Source of the DNA: Nocardia bhagyanarayanae
GTDB lineage: Bacteria > Actinomycetota > Actinomycetes > Mycobacteriales > Mycobacteriaceae
DNA length: 64,000 nt
NCBI RefSeq assembly: GCF_006716565.1
Contig: NZ_VFPG01000001.1
Span: 1,612,001 to 1,676,000 of the forward strand
Direction: 5' to 3'
The notes beneath the pieces were generated by a model. The model was not told where the DNA came from. It made no database searches and worked only from the letters and a program-made list of their open reading frames with translations. A program made the position numbers and the translations under genes. Position 1 is the stretch's first letter, and each line of letters starts with the position of its first letter. Positions 45,282 through 54,060 of this stretch are shown here, in pieces.

Positions 45282-46475
45282 ATGCCGATTGTGGTTTTCG
45301 TGCTGGCCGTCGCGGTTTTCGCGCAGGGCACGTCCGAGTTCATGGTTTCGGGGTTGCTGGAGCGGATCGCCGCCGACGTCGGCGTCTCGCTCGGTTCCGC
45401 GGGTTTGCTGACCTCGCTGTACGCGGCGGGGATGGTGCTCGGCGCGCCGACGATGGCGATGGTGACCGGCCGGTTGCCCGTCCGGTATTCGGTCGGTGCG
45501 TTCATGGGTCTGTTCTGTGTCGTCCATGTCGTCGGTGCGGTCACGACGGATTTCACGGTGCTGCTGGTGACGCGGGTTCTCGCGGCGGTCGCCAATGCCG
45601 GATTCCTGGCCGTGGTGCTGGCCGCGCTGCCGCGGTGGGTCGGCCCGGCGATGATCGGGCGCGCGACCTCGGTGGTGGTGTCGGGGGTGACGGTGGCCTG
45701 CATCGCCGGTGTGCCCGCGGGCACACTGCTCGGCCAGGCGTGGGGGTGGCGTTCGGCGTTCTGGGCCGTCGCCATCGTCGGCGCAGCGACAATCGCGCCG
45801 GTCTGGGCGATGATCCCGCGCGATGTGCGGGACGGCGACCGGTCCGAGGTGCGAGGGCCGTCGATGCGCCGCGAGTGGGCGGTGATGGGCAGCCGAACTG
45901 TCGGCGCGGCCGTTCTGACCGGAATCCTGGTCAACGCCGCCACCTTCGCCGGATTCACCTACCTGGGCACGATCACCGCCGATGTCACCGAGACCGGTGA
46001 CCGGTGGATTCCGGTCGTGCTGGCCTTGTTCGGCATCGGCTCGTTCGCCGGGGTGACGCTCACCGGCCGCTACAGCGACCGGCACCGCACACGGATCGTC
46101 ACCATCGGCACGGCCGGTCTCGTGGGAGTCTGGCTGCTCGCCGCCCTGACCGCACACACGCTGACCGGCATCGTGATCATGTCGGTGGTGGCGGGCGCGG
46201 TCGCGTTCGGTGTCGGGTCGACCTTGATCGCGACGATCGTGCAGACGGCCGCACCGCGCGCGCCGCACATCGCGGGCGCGTTGGCGACGACGGCGTTCAA
46301 CATGGGCGCCGTACTCGGGCCGGTCACGGCCGGGCTGGTCGTCGACGGCACCGAGCAGCCGTCCGGGGCCCTGTGGTGCGGCACGGCTTTCGTCATCGCC
46401 GCGGCGGCCGTTGTCTCGGTCGGCCGGAACCGCGAAAACGCAACCTCGGCCGACGCGCTCAAACCGTCCCGGTGA
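45282..46475 (+). CDS. MFS drug efflux transporter (Cmx/CmrA chloramphenicol family)
   Basis: 397-aa twelve-helix antiporter. The start PIVVFVLAVAVFAQGTSEFM and AAGMVLGAPTMAMVTGRLP match actinobacterial Cmx/CmrA pumps; a motif-A-like GRYSDRHRTR follows the central loop. I chose the ATG at 45282 (GGGGAG upstream) because family members begin here; the frame stays open to 45138 but that stretch looks like leader. Chloramphenicol specificity is family inference. Its 3' end overlaps that of the anti-sigma gene by 17 bp on the opposite strand. Confidence 0.85.
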   Translation: MPIVVFVLAVAVFAQGTSEFMVSGLLERIAADVGVSLGSAGLLTSLYAAGMVLGAPTMAMVTGRLPVRYSVGAFMGLFCVVHVVGAVTTDFTVLLVTRVLAAVANAGFLAVVLAALPRWVGPAMIGRATSVVVSGVTVACIAGVPAGTLLGQAWGWRSAFWAVAIVGAATIAPVWAMIPRDVRDGDRSEVRGPSMRREWAVMGSRTVGAAVLTGILVNAATFAGFTYLGTITADVTETGDRWIPVVLALFGIGSFAGVTLTGRYSDRHRTRIVTIGTAGLVGVWLLAALTAHTLTGIVIMSVVAGAVAFGVGSTLIATIVQTAAPRAPHIAGALATTAFNMGAVLGPVTAGLVVDGTEQPSGALWCGTAFVIAAAAVVSVGRNRENATSADALKPSR

Positions 46476-47172
46476 GAATCACCTTGTTGGTCGCGGACGA
46501 CTTGATCTCCACCTTCTGCACCTGGTCGGGCGCCATGTCGATGGTGCGGTCCACGGTCAGCACGGTGCCGGGGCCCGCGGGCCATTGGTCCAGCTCCATC
46601 TGGCGGCCGTCGGAGCCGGTCACCAGCAGCGTGTACTTGTAGGTGTAGCGCAGGTCGCTCGGCCCATAGGTGCAGCTCATCACGACGCGGGCGCGGTCGC
46701 CGTCGGCCATCAGCTTGAAGCTGGCCGAGATCGGGGTCGGCTCCAGCGGGCTCATCGACCGCTCCGCGATGACCTGCTCGGTCACCGGCGCTTCCGTCCC
46801 GGTCGTCGTGTTGTTCAGCACCGGGATGGCGATCACGACGGCCGCCGCGGCGGCGGCGACCGCCCCGCCGAACGCCGCCCATCGGCCGCGCCGCCTGCGC
46901 CGCTGTTCCGCGGCGGCCAGTCTCGGCAGCAGATCGGGCACTTGCGGCTGCGCTTCGGGCGCGGTGCCGTCGGCCGTGCCGATCATGCCGAGCGCGGTCT
47001 CGGTCGGCACCAGCGCGAGCATGCCCGGCAGTCCGGCGAGTTCGGCGACGGAGGCGCGGCAGTCTTCGCATCGCGCCAGATGCTCCTCGTATTCGCGACG
47101 CTCGCTGCCGGTGAGGGAGCCGAGCACGTAGGGCGCGTCCCACGTCGTGTAGTCGTCGGCGATGTCCATCAT
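46459..47172 (-). CDS. Zinc-type anti-sigma factor (RslA/RskA-like)
   Basis: 237 aa. An N-terminal zinc-finger anti-sigma domain has the HxxxCxxC motif (EHLARCEDCRASV, about residues 31-43). A Pro/Ala linker, one membrane helix (about 98-117) and an extracellular RskA-type beta domain (after about 130) follow. It would hold the overlapping ECF sigma factor inactive at the membrane until a redox or envelope signal triggers release. Start at 47172 overlaps the sigma stop (ATGA). Confidence 0.88.
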   Translation of the reverse strand: MMDIADDYTTWDAPYVLGSLTGSERREYEEHLARCEDCRASVAELAGLPGMLALVPTETALGMIGTADGTAPEAQPQVPDLLPRLAAAEQRRRRRGRWAAFGGAVAAAAAAVVIAIPVLNNTTTGTEAPVTEQVIAERSMSPLEPTPISASFKLMADGDRARVVMSCTYGPSDLRYTYKYTLLVTGSDGRQMELDQWPAGPGTVLTVDRTIDMAPDQVQKVEIKSSATNKVILTGTV

Positions 47173-47753
47173 CGGTTCGTCACCCCCATCTCGTGCAACG
47201 CCAGCCGCAGCGCCCGCATACCGTAATGCATGCGCGATTTCACCGTGCCGGGCGGAATCTCCAGTTCGGCCGCGATCTGGTGGGTCGACAGGCCGCGATA
47301 GTAGGCGCGCACGATCACCTCGCGGTGATCGGTGCTGAGCCGGGCCAGCGCGTCGGCGACCAGCCAGCCGTCCAGCGTGCGATCGGCCTGATCGGGTGCG
47401 GGTTGTTCGGGCGGGCTGTCGGTGCGGAACTCCCTGCGGTTGCGCGCGCTGCGATGTTCGTCGACGACCAGGTTGCGGGCGACCGTGAAAAGCCACGCGC
47501 GCGCCGACATCGTCTGCTGATCGAGTACGTTCGGCCGCTGCCAGGCCCGCAGCAGCGTTTCCTGCACGATGTCCTCGGCGCGACCGGCGTCGTGCACCAG
47601 GCCGAGGGTGTAGCGCCAGAGCGCGGGCGCGTGCTCCTGGTACAGCACGCGCATCAACTCGGCCTGGTCGTCCGGCCCGTCGGCGGCGCCGCGCTGCGCG
47701 GCGGCCGGATCGATGGGCCGGGGCTGGTCCGGCGTGCCCGGTGGGATACCCAT
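47169..47753 (-). CDS. ECF RNA polymerase sigma factor (SigL/SigK-like)
   Basis: 194 aa with region 2 (LMRVLYQEHAPALWRYTLGLV, then DIVQETLLRAWQRP) for -10 binding and region 4 (LSTDHREVIVRAYYRGLSTHQIA) for -35 binding, no extra domains. The pairing with a membrane zinc anti-sigma gene, overlapping by 4 nt, matches the mycobacterial sigL-rslA pair. The exact orthologue cannot be fixed by eye. An autoregulated promoter would lie between 47754 and 47820. Confidence 0.9.
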   Translation of the reverse strand: MGIPPGTPDQPRPIDPAAAQRGAADGPDDQAELMRVLYQEHAPALWRYTLGLVHDAGRAEDIVQETLLRAWQRPNVLDQQTMSARAWLFTVARNLVVDEHRSARNRREFRTDSPPEQPAPDQADRTLDGWLVADALARLSTDHREVIVRAYYRGLSTHQIAAELEIPPGTVKSRMHYGMRALRLALHEMGVTNR

Positions 47754-47820
47754 GCGGTCACCGGGTCAGTTCGTGCGTTTCACGGTGTGGACTCCTTCTC
47801 GTTTCGAGGAGTACACGTGC

Positions 47821-48465
47821 TCAGTTGCGTTCCAGTTCAATCGGATGCGTGGCCAGCAGCGAGAGCGGGAGCGGCTGGCGGCGCAGGACATGCGCCCAGA
47901 GATCGGAGCGACCGGTGCTGATCGGGTCGGAGGAGAGCGCCGAGAGGACGATCCAGTCCTCGTTCTCCAGTTCGCCTTCGAGTTGTCCGAAGGTCCAGCC
48001 GGAGTAGCCCGCGAAGATGCGCAGGCCCTCGACGAGGGGTGCGATGCGATCGGGATCCGCGTCGAGATCGACGAGCACCACGCGGCCGTCGATGCGGCGC
48101 AGACCGGGAACCCCGGTGGTGGTGGCACCTGCCTTCAAGGTGCCGAGGCACAGGGCGGCGTCCCGTTTCACCGGTCCGCCGCTGAACAGAGTGCGCGGGG
48201 TGGTGGCCAGATCCGCCCAGCGCGGTAGCACGTCGTGCACCGCGGTGTCGGTGGGCCTGTTGAGCACGACACCGAGACTGCCGGAGTCGTTGTGCTCGAT
48301 GATGTACACGACGGTTCTTCGGAAGGTCGGCTCGACCAGGTCCGTCGCCGCCAGCAGCAGGGTGCCCGCGCGCACCGCCTGCTCGCCGCGCCGGGAATCG
48401 CGCCGGCGACGGTCACCGTGCCCGCCGTGAGTTTTCCGATCATCCGGGTCGTCTCCGCGTGCCAC
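47821..48465 (-). CDS. YqgE/AlgH family protein
   Basis: 214 aa, close to the mycobacterial homologue (about 202 aa). Conserved blocks: RAGTLLLAATDLVEPTFRRTV, YIIEHNDSGSLGVVLNRPT, FSGGPVKRDAALCLG, VEGLRIFAGYSGWTFGQLEGE and PLSLLATHPIELERN at the end. Function unresolved across the family. The start is uncertain; GTG at 48465 gives the best length, and a GTG at the RAGT block is the shorter option. Confidence 0.85.
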   Translation of the reverse strand: MARGDDPDDRKTHGGHGDRRRRDSRRGEQAVRAGTLLLAATDLVEPTFRRTVVYIIEHNDSGSLGVVLNRPTDTAVHDVLPRWADLATTPRTLFSGGPVKRDAALCLGTLKAGATTTGVPGLRRIDGRVVLVDLDADPDRIAPLVEGLRIFAGYSGWTFGQLEGELENEDWIVLSALSSDPISTGRSDLWAHVLRRQPLPLSLLATHPIELERN

Positions 48466-48626
48466 CCGGACATCATCGCAGTTTGTTCGCCCGAGTGCTC
48501 GTTTCCAGGCCCTTCGATTTCGACGAAAGTTGACTCGGTGGCGTTCGGCGCGACAACTGTCTGGGTCAGGTTGTCGGCGTGCTCTATCTCTCTCCCGCCC
48601 GATGTGTCGCATGCCCGGCGACGTCG

Positions 48627-48632
48627 TAGAGT
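48627..48632 (+). promoter_or_regulatory. -10 box of a leaderless promoter (acyltransferase gene)
   Basis: TAGAGT, 7 nt, then ATG at 48640; no ribosome site. Confidence 0.5.
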
Positions 48633-48639
48633 CGGCGGT

Positions 48640-49401
48640 ATGGAACCGCCCGAGGTCATCCTCGAGAACAGCGACAGCGTCTACGACTACTACCGCGATC
48701 ACCGGCAGAACCGGCTGAAGGCGATGGCCGCGTACGCCCTTCTGGGACGCCGATACCATCCGCGAATCAGCTACGCGGAGCGCGCGAGGGACGCGGTGCG
48801 GGCGCTGACCAAGAGCGGACGGCCGATCATCTTCGCGATCAACCACCTGTCGCAGAACGATCCGTACACGGTGGCCGCGGCGGCCTGGCGCAGCCCGCTG
48901 CGCTCGGTCATCGGCAAGGTACGGGTGCTGGCCAAGGACGAGCTGTTCATCGATCCCGACCAGCGGCGCAAGGTGGACATGATGGGCGGGATCCCGGTGT
49001 TCCGCGGCAAGGACCACGGCATCAGGGCGGTGAACGCCGCGGGTCAGCGAATGATGGACATCTGCGCCGAACGGCTGGCGCGCGGCGACCACATCGCCGT
49101 CTTCCCCGAGGGCACGTGCAACGACGTCGACCCGACCCAGGTGCAGGCCGTCGGCAGTGGCATCGGGCACATCGCGTTCCGCGCCATGAAGCTCGGCGTG
49201 CACCCGACGCTGGTCAGCCTCGGTCTCAGCTACGGTCCCCGCCCCGACCCGAAGATCGAGCCGACCAGGGAAGAGGCCAAGTCGGCCAGCTTCTACTTCC
49301 AGCCGCCGATCACCGAGCTGCCGAACAAGCCCGCGGAGATCGCGCGGCTGGTGCGCGCGGATCTCCAGCTCGCGCTCGATGGGGCGGTCGCGAACTACTG
49401 A
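48640..49401 (+). CDS. 1-acyl-glycerol-3-phosphate acyltransferase-like protein (PlsC family)
   Basis: 253 aa. The acyltransferase motif NHLSQNDP (HX4D) lies about residue 72, followed by the substrate-binding FPEGTCNDV block. The family acylates glycerophosphates or other acceptors at the membrane. No clear transmembrane helix is visible, so it is probably peripheral. Starts leaderless at 48640 and diverges from yqgE. Confidence 0.85.
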   Translation: MEPPEVILENSDSVYDYYRDHRQNRLKAMAAYALLGRRYHPRISYAERARDAVRALTKSGRPIIFAINHLSQNDPYTVAAAAWRSPLRSVIGKVRVLAKDELFIDPDQRRKVDMMGGIPVFRGKDHGIRAVNAAGQRMMDICAERLARGDHIAVFPEGTCNDVDPTQVQAVGSGIGHIAFRAMKLGVHPTLVSLGLSYGPRPDPKIEPTREEAKSASFYFQPPITELPNKPAEIARLVRADLQLALDGAVANY

Positions 49402-49416
49402 GTGCGGCGGTCGCGG

Positions 49417-49728
49417 TTACTGCGGCAAGCCCAATCGCTGTCTGGCCCACTGTGGCACCGAGGCGATGTACTCGGGGTGTGTCTGCACGAAGTGGTGCAC
49501 CAGCGGGCACATCGGCAGCACGCCGAAGCCCTCGCGCCGGGTGCCCGCCAGCGCCGTGCCGACCAGTTGGGTGGCGTAGCCCTGGCGCTCGTAGCTGGGG
49601 TAGATCTCGGTGTGCACGAACGCGCGCTCGGACGCGGTGTCCTGATACTCGGCGTACCCGGCGATCGCACCGTCGACGTAGATCTCGAATCGTTCCATGG
49701 CGGTGTTGTTGCGGACCTCGGTCGACAT
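49417..49728 (-). CDS. GNAT-family N-acetyltransferase (short, YjdJ-like)
   Basis: 103-aa compact GNAT. The acetyl-CoA loop is ERQGYATQLVGTAL, and the block VLPMCPLVHHFVQTHPEY is typical of the Acetyltransf_CG subfamily. ATG at 49728, preceded by TAGCTT at a 6-nt spacing (leaderless). Substrate unknown. Confidence 0.85.
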   Translation of the reverse strand: MSTEVRNNTAMERFEIYVDGAIAGYAEYQDTASERAFVHTEIYPSYERQGYATQLVGTALAGTRREGFGVLPMCPLVHHFVQTHPEYIASVPQWARQRLGLPQ

Positions 49729-49734
49729 GGTTCG

Positions 49735-49740
49735 AAGCTA
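49735..49740 (-). promoter_or_regulatory. -10 box of a leaderless promoter (GNAT gene)
   Basis: On the minus strand TAGCTT, 6 nt, then ATG at 49728; no ribosome site. Confidence 0.4.
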
Positions 49741-49888
49741 CTCCGGTGTGCCCGATGTCGAGACATCGCAGCGGATCCCGGTGTGAAATAGCCTGTTCGA
49801 CTTGTCTACCGGGTGGCCGCCTGAGCAGAATGCTCTTGGTCGCGTCGCGCGCTCCCCGAGAGCCGTGGCCCGGCGGAGGTGCGAAAAC

Positions 49889-51469
49889 ATGATGAGGACG
49901 CGTATTTCACGGGTGGCCGCCGCCCTCGCCGCGGCGAGCGTGCTCGCGGGGTCGGTGGTGACGGGTCTCGCCGATGCCGCTCCCGCACCGGCTTTCGGTC
50001 CCTGCCCGGACGGCTCGGTGCCCGAAGGCGCGGGCGTGCAGTGCGCGGCGATCAGCGTGCCGATGAACCACGCCGAACCCGATGGTCCGCGTATCGATCT
50101 CACCGTCAGCAGGATCGCCGCAACCGGCGAACGACACGGCGTCATCTTCACCAACCCCGGCGGTCCCGGCGCGGACAGTCTCGGCTACTGGGCGCAGCGG
50201 ATCGAGGTACTGCCCGCCGAGCTGAACGCCCACTACGACCGCGTCGCGGTGCAGCCGCGCGGACTGCGCTGGGCCACTCCGTTGCGCTGCGCGTCGGAAA
50301 CGGAAAACGCCGAGGGACAACAGGTTTCGATCGGCGGCGGCAGCCGCGACGAGATCAAGACGGCCTGCGATGCGGCACAGCCCGGCTATCTGGACACGAT
50401 CACCACCGAGAACACCGCACGCGACATGGAGGCGGTACGGGCCGCGCTCGGCATCGAGCGGATCAGCTACCTCGGCACTTCGTACGGGACCTATCTCGGC
50501 GCGGTCTACGCCTCGCTGTTCCCCGACCGCGTGGAGCGGATGGTGCTGGACTCCAACGTGCACCCCGACTGGGTGTGGACCGAGGAGTTCGCCCAGCAGC
50601 AAGCCGCGGGCAAGCAGCGCCTCGACGACCTGTTCGCCTGGATCGCCGAGCACAACGGCGAATACCGGCTCGGTGACACGGCTTTGCGCGTCTACCAGAA
50701 CTGGGTGCGGCTGGTCTCCGCGCAGGGCGGCGGTTGGTACGCCAACCTGACACCGCCGCCCGCGAGCGTGGCCGATCTGCCCGGCGAACTGCCCGAACCG
50801 CTGGCCGAGCTCGCCCGCGACGGTTACAACGGCACGATGGAGCAGGGCGGCAAGCTGCAAAACCTTGTGCGCACCTTGATATCCGGCGGCAGCTTCGCCC
50901 AAGTGCCGCTGGTCGGCGCGACCGCGGTGGCCACCTACACCCGTTCGTTCTGGCCGACCTTCGCGCGGGCCATGTCCGACGCCAACGCCGATCCGGCGAA
51001 CGTGCAGCGACTGCTCGCCATCGAGGGCGCCACCGCCACCGACCCCACCGGCCGCTTCGTCTTCTCGGCCATCACCTGCAACGAGAACACGGTGCCCGGC
51101 CGCCCGGAACTGATCGGCGCCGCCATCGGCACCATCGCCTCCGGTGGCAACGCCATGGACGCCCGCGCCGACCTGGTCCGCGCCGGCCTCAGCTGCGGCT
51201 CCTGGCGCCCGATCGCCGACCCCGTTCCGCTCACCGGCGCCGAGCTCCGGACCAAACCCCTTGTGCTGCAAAGCCGCCACGACGCGCTCACACCGTACGA
51301 GGGCGGACCCGCGATGGCGCGAGCGCTCCAGGGCTCGCTGATCACGGTCGAGGGCGGCGATCACGGCACCTTCGGCCGGGGAAACCCCGCGGTCGACGAC
51401 GCGGTGCTCACCTACCTGCGCACCGGCCAGGTCACCATCACCCACGCCGAACAGGCGCCATTGCCGTAA
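49889..51469 (+). CDS. Secreted alpha/beta-hydrolase (tripeptidyl-aminopeptidase type)
   Basis: 526 aa with a signal peptide (about 1-33, ending LADAAPAPA). The hydrolase core has the oxyanion block FTNPGGPGADS, the nucleophile elbow GTSYGTYLG, the acid in LVLQSRHDALTPYEGG and the catalytic His in EGGDHGTFGRG. The C-terminal half includes the TAP-like domain with Cys in FSAITCNENTV. Such enzymes of actinobacteria remove short peptides or hydrolyse esters outside the cell. GGAGG stands 9 nt before the ATG at 49889. No lipobox. Confidence 0.88.
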   Translation: MMRTRISRVAAALAAASVLAGSVVTGLADAAPAPAFGPCPDGSVPEGAGVQCAAISVPMNHAEPDGPRIDLTVSRIAATGERHGVIFTNPGGPGADSLGYWAQRIEVLPAELNAHYDRVAVQPRGLRWATPLRCASETENAEGQQVSIGGGSRDEIKTACDAAQPGYLDTITTENTARDMEAVRAALGIERISYLGTSYGTYLGAVYASLFPDRVERMVLDSNVHPDWVWTEEFAQQQAAGKQRLDDLFAWIAEHNGEYRLGDTALRVYQNWVRLVSAQGGGWYANLTPPPASVADLPGELPEPLAELARDGYNGTMEQGGKLQNLVRTLISGGSFAQVPLVGATAVATYTRSFWPTFARAMSDANADPANVQRLLAIEGATATDPTGRFVFSAITCNENTVPGRPELIGAAIGTIASGGNAMDARADLVRAGLSCGSWRPIADPVPLTGAELRTKPLVLQSRHDALTPYEGGPAMARALQGSLITVEGGDHGTFGRGNPAVDDAVLTYLRTGQVTITHAEQAPLP

Positions 51470-51475
51470 GCGAGC

Positions 51476-52591
51476 TCAGAGGTCCTCTTCGGCGATACGC
51501 GCACCGATTTGTTCGAGCAGTCGGGCGGCGTCCGCCATGGAGCGTGCGGGATCGGGTTGGAGGTCGCTCAGCGGGTACGACGCGGTGAAGCCCGCGTCGC
51601 GCAGTGCTTCCGTGGAGAGCTGGACGCGCCCGGCCACCGCGACGACCGGGACGCCCGCGATTCGCGCGGCACGGCAGACGCCGATGGGCGCCTTGCCGTG
51701 CAGGCTTTGGGCGTCGAGGGAGCCTTCGCCCGTCACGACGAGGGTCGCGTCGCGGAGCAGGGTGGGGAAGTCGAGGAGTTCGAGTAGTACCTCGATGCCG
51801 CTGCGCACCTCGGCGCCGAGTACGGCGAGGGCGCCGAAGCCGGTGCCGCCCGCCGCGCCCGCGCCCGGGCGTTCGGCGAACTCCGGGCCGACGAGGTTGG
51901 CCCAATTGGCGAGCGCCGCTTCGAGAATCGCCTGCTGCTCCACGTCGGCGCCCTTCTGCGGGCCGTACACCGCGACCGCGCCTTTGGGGCCGAGCAGCGG
52001 ATTGTCCACATCGCAGGCGAGGGTGAATCGAGCCGCGGCGGCCTCGGGGTGCAGACCGGTGCTCTCGACTCGCGCCGCGCGGACCAAAGCGCCTCCGCCC
52101 GAGGGCAGTTCGCGGCCATCGACATCCAGCACCCGAACGCCGAGAGCCCGCAGCAGACCCGCGCCTCCATCGGTGGATGCGCTGCCGCCCAAGCCGAGCA
52201 CGATGTGCGTCGCACCGCGGTCCAACGCGTTCGCGATGACGACGCCCAGCCCCTTCGTGCCCGCGCCGAGCGGATCCAATTGCCCGCCAGGCAGTTTCGC
52301 CAGCCCGACGACCTCGGCCAGTTCCACGACCGCCGTACTTCCACGCATCGCGTACGAGGTGGCCGCGGGCGCACCCGTCGGCCCGGGCGCGGTCGTCTCG
52401 ACCCGTTCCCATCCGGCGGCGACGAACGCGTCCACGGTGCCGTCACCGCCGTCGGCGACCGGAACTCGCCGTATCCCCGCATCCGGACGCACCGCCGCGA
52501 TCCCGGCCGCCAGCGCGGCCGCAACCTCGGACGCGGTCAGCGAACCCTTGAACTTGTCGGGCGCGAGCAACACCCGCGGCGCGTCGTTCAC
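51476..52591 (-). CDS. Glycerate kinase (GlxK type)
   Basis: 371 aa. LLAPDKFKGSLTASEVAAAL at the start, PVADGGDGTVDAF, GLGGSASTDGGAG and TGEGSLDAQSLHGKAP are the conserved blocks of the GarK/GlxK family, which phosphorylates D-glycerate with ATP. It begins at GTG 52591, overlapping the stop of the HxlR regulator by 4 nt, and only 6 bp separate its end from the peptidase gene on the other strand. The regulator may control it. Confidence 0.92.
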   Translation of the reverse strand: MNDAPRVLLAPDKFKGSLTASEVAAALAAGIAAVRPDAGIRRVPVADGGDGTVDAFVAAGWERVETTAPGPTGAPAATSYAMRGSTAVVELAEVVGLAKLPGGQLDPLGAGTKGLGVVIANALDRGATHIVLGLGGSASTDGGAGLLRALGVRVLDVDGRELPSGGGALVRAARVESTGLHPEAAAARFTLACDVDNPLLGPKGAVAVYGPQKGADVEQQAILEAALANWANLVGPEFAERPGAGAAGGTGFGALAVLGAEVRSGIEVLLELLDFPTLLRDATLVVTGEGSLDAQSLHGKAPIGVCRAARIAGVPVVAVAGRVQLSTEALRDAGFTASYPLSDLQPDPARSMADAARLLEQIGARIAEEDL

Positions 52592-52941
52592 CCGACCGAA
52601 GCCAGATTCCCCAGCAGCTCCACCCGGTGCTTGTCGCCCCACTCTTCGAGCGGCCGCAGCGCCACCGCGAGCTCCTCGCCGAGCGGAGTCAGCGAGTATT
52701 CGACGCGCGGCGGAATCTCCGGGAACACCTCGCGATGCACGACCCCGCTGGCTTCCATCTGCCGCAGATTCTCGGCGAGGACCTTCTCGCTCACACCCCG
52801 GAGCAGGCGCCGGATCTCGCCGAAGCGCTGTGGTCCCGCGCCGAGCACCCACATCAGGTGCAGCTTCCACTTCCCGCCGACGACGTCGATGGCGACCGAC
52901 ATGCCGCACACATCGTGATCTACGCCACTGTTGCCGTTCAT
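52588..52941 (-). CDS. HxlR-family regulator
   Basis: 117-aa winged-helix protein: the HxlR Cys lies in HDVCGMSVAIDVVGGKWKLHL, then FGEIRRLLRGVSEKVLAENL and the wing VEYSLTPLGEELAVAL. AGGAGG is 7 nt before the ATG at 52941. First gene of a two-gene unit with glycerate kinase, divergent from the imine-reductase-like gene at 53080 with 138 bp between, the usual place for an HxlR target. Confidence 0.9.
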   Translation of the reverse strand: MNGNSGVDHDVCGMSVAIDVVGGKWKLHLMWVLGAGPQRFGEIRRLLRGVSEKVLAENLRQMEASGVVHREVFPEIPPRVEYSLTPLGEELAVALRPLEEWGDKHRVELLGNLASVG

Positions 52942-53079
52942 CGCCGACCTCCTGACCATATTTCGGACCTCGGGGTAAGTATCCCCACCTCGACGTGCGG
53001 TCTTGTCGACTCTACCTGCACAGACGACCATCGTTCCCGGCGCCGCGAACCAGCAGAACCAGAACCGAAGGGACACAGA

Positions 53080-53961
53080 ATGTCCGAGCAGTCCACCCGT
53101 TCCGTATCCGTCGTCGGGCTCGGCCCGATGGGCCAGTCGATGGTGCGGGCCTTCCTCGACGCGGGCGTCGAGGTGACCGTCTGGAACCGCAGCACCGCCA
53201 AGGTCGACGCGATGGTCGAACTGGGCGCCAAGCGGGCCGAGACGGTCGCCGAGGCGCTCGACGCCAACGAGGTTATCGTGCTCAGCCTGACCCACTACGC
53301 CGCCATGTACGACGTCCTCGGCCAGGCCGAGGACCGGTTGGCGGGGAAGGTGATCGCCAACCTGTCATCCGATTCACCCGAGAAGGCACGTGCGGGCGCC
53401 GCGTGGGTCCGCGAGCGCGGCGCGCAGTTCATCTCCGGCGGCGTGATGTCGGCCGGTGACAACATCGCCCACCCCGCGTCCTACATCTTCTACAGCGGTC
53501 CGCGTGAGGTGTTCGACGCGCACGCCGAGCTGCTGCGCCCGCTGAGCCCGCAGGAGTACCTGGGCGAGGACGACGGTCTGGCGCAGATCTTCTACCAGGC
53601 GCTGCTGACCATCTTCCATCCGTGGCTGCTCGCCTTCGACCAGGCCACCGCCATGATCGCCAAGTCGGGTCACGACATCGCGAAGTTCGTGCCGTTCGCG
53701 GTGCGCTCCAGCGAGGCGTTCCCCTACTTCATGCAGGAGTTCTCCGTCGCCAACCAGGCGGGCGGCTGGGCCGACCTGGCCAGCCTGAAGATGATGGTCG
53801 CGGGCGCGCAGCACATCATCGACGCCAGCGAGGAGGTCGGCGTCGACGCCACGTTCTCGCACACCGCCCAGGCCTTCTGGCGCAAGGCGGTCGCCGCCAG
53901 CGAGGAGCGCGGCAAGGCGGTCTCCACGTACGAGCTGATCATGGGCGAGCAGCAGGCATGA
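53080..53961 (+). CDS. Imine-reductase-like NAD(P)-binding dehydrogenase
   Basis: 293 aa. A Rossmann GxGxxG in VVGLGPMGQSMVRAFLDAG, the NADPH-type WNRST, then an all-helical C-terminal domain as in beta-hydroxyacid dehydrogenases; the C-terminal region (AFPYFMQEFSVANQAGGW) is like imine reductases. The catalytic Lys region typical of 3-hydroxyisobutyrate dehydrogenase is not evident. Likely target of the divergent HxlR regulator. Physiological substrate unknown. Confidence 0.82.
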   Translation: MSEQSTRSVSVVGLGPMGQSMVRAFLDAGVEVTVWNRSTAKVDAMVELGAKRAETVAEALDANEVIVLSLTHYAAMYDVLGQAEDRLAGKVIANLSSDSPEKARAGAAWVRERGAQFISGGVMSAGDNIAHPASYIFYSGPREVFDAHAELLRPLSPQEYLGEDDGLAQIFYQALLTIFHPWLLAFDQATAMIAKSGHDIAKFVPFAVRSSEAFPYFMQEFSVANQAGGWADLASLKMMVAGAQHIIDASEEVGVDATFSHTAQAFWRKAVAASEERGKAVSTYELIMGEQQA

Positions 53962-54023
53962 ACCGCGAACAAGCCGGGGAGCCGGTGCCGACGTACCGGC
54001 TTCTCCGCGGCTCGGTCGGCTAG

Positions 54024-54060
54024 CGTCCGAAAGCGCCTTGCGGTCAGGCGCTTTCGGACG
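54024..54060. terminator. Bidirectional terminator overlapping an XRE stop codon
   Basis: Perfect 14-bp stem (CGTCCGAAAGCGCC / GGCGCTTTCGGACG) with a 9-nt loop. The right arm includes the last codons of the leftward XRE gene, whose stop lies in the loop. It also serves the rightward gene ending at 53961. Confidence 0.88.

Noticed and set aside
48350..48477. Possible frameshift at the start of yqgE (a neighbouring frame begins MSGWHAETTRMIGKLTAG)
   Set aside because: The conserved YqgE protein begins at RAGTLLLA in the chosen frame; the other frame has no YqgE similarity and is out of register thereafter, so no frameshift is needed.
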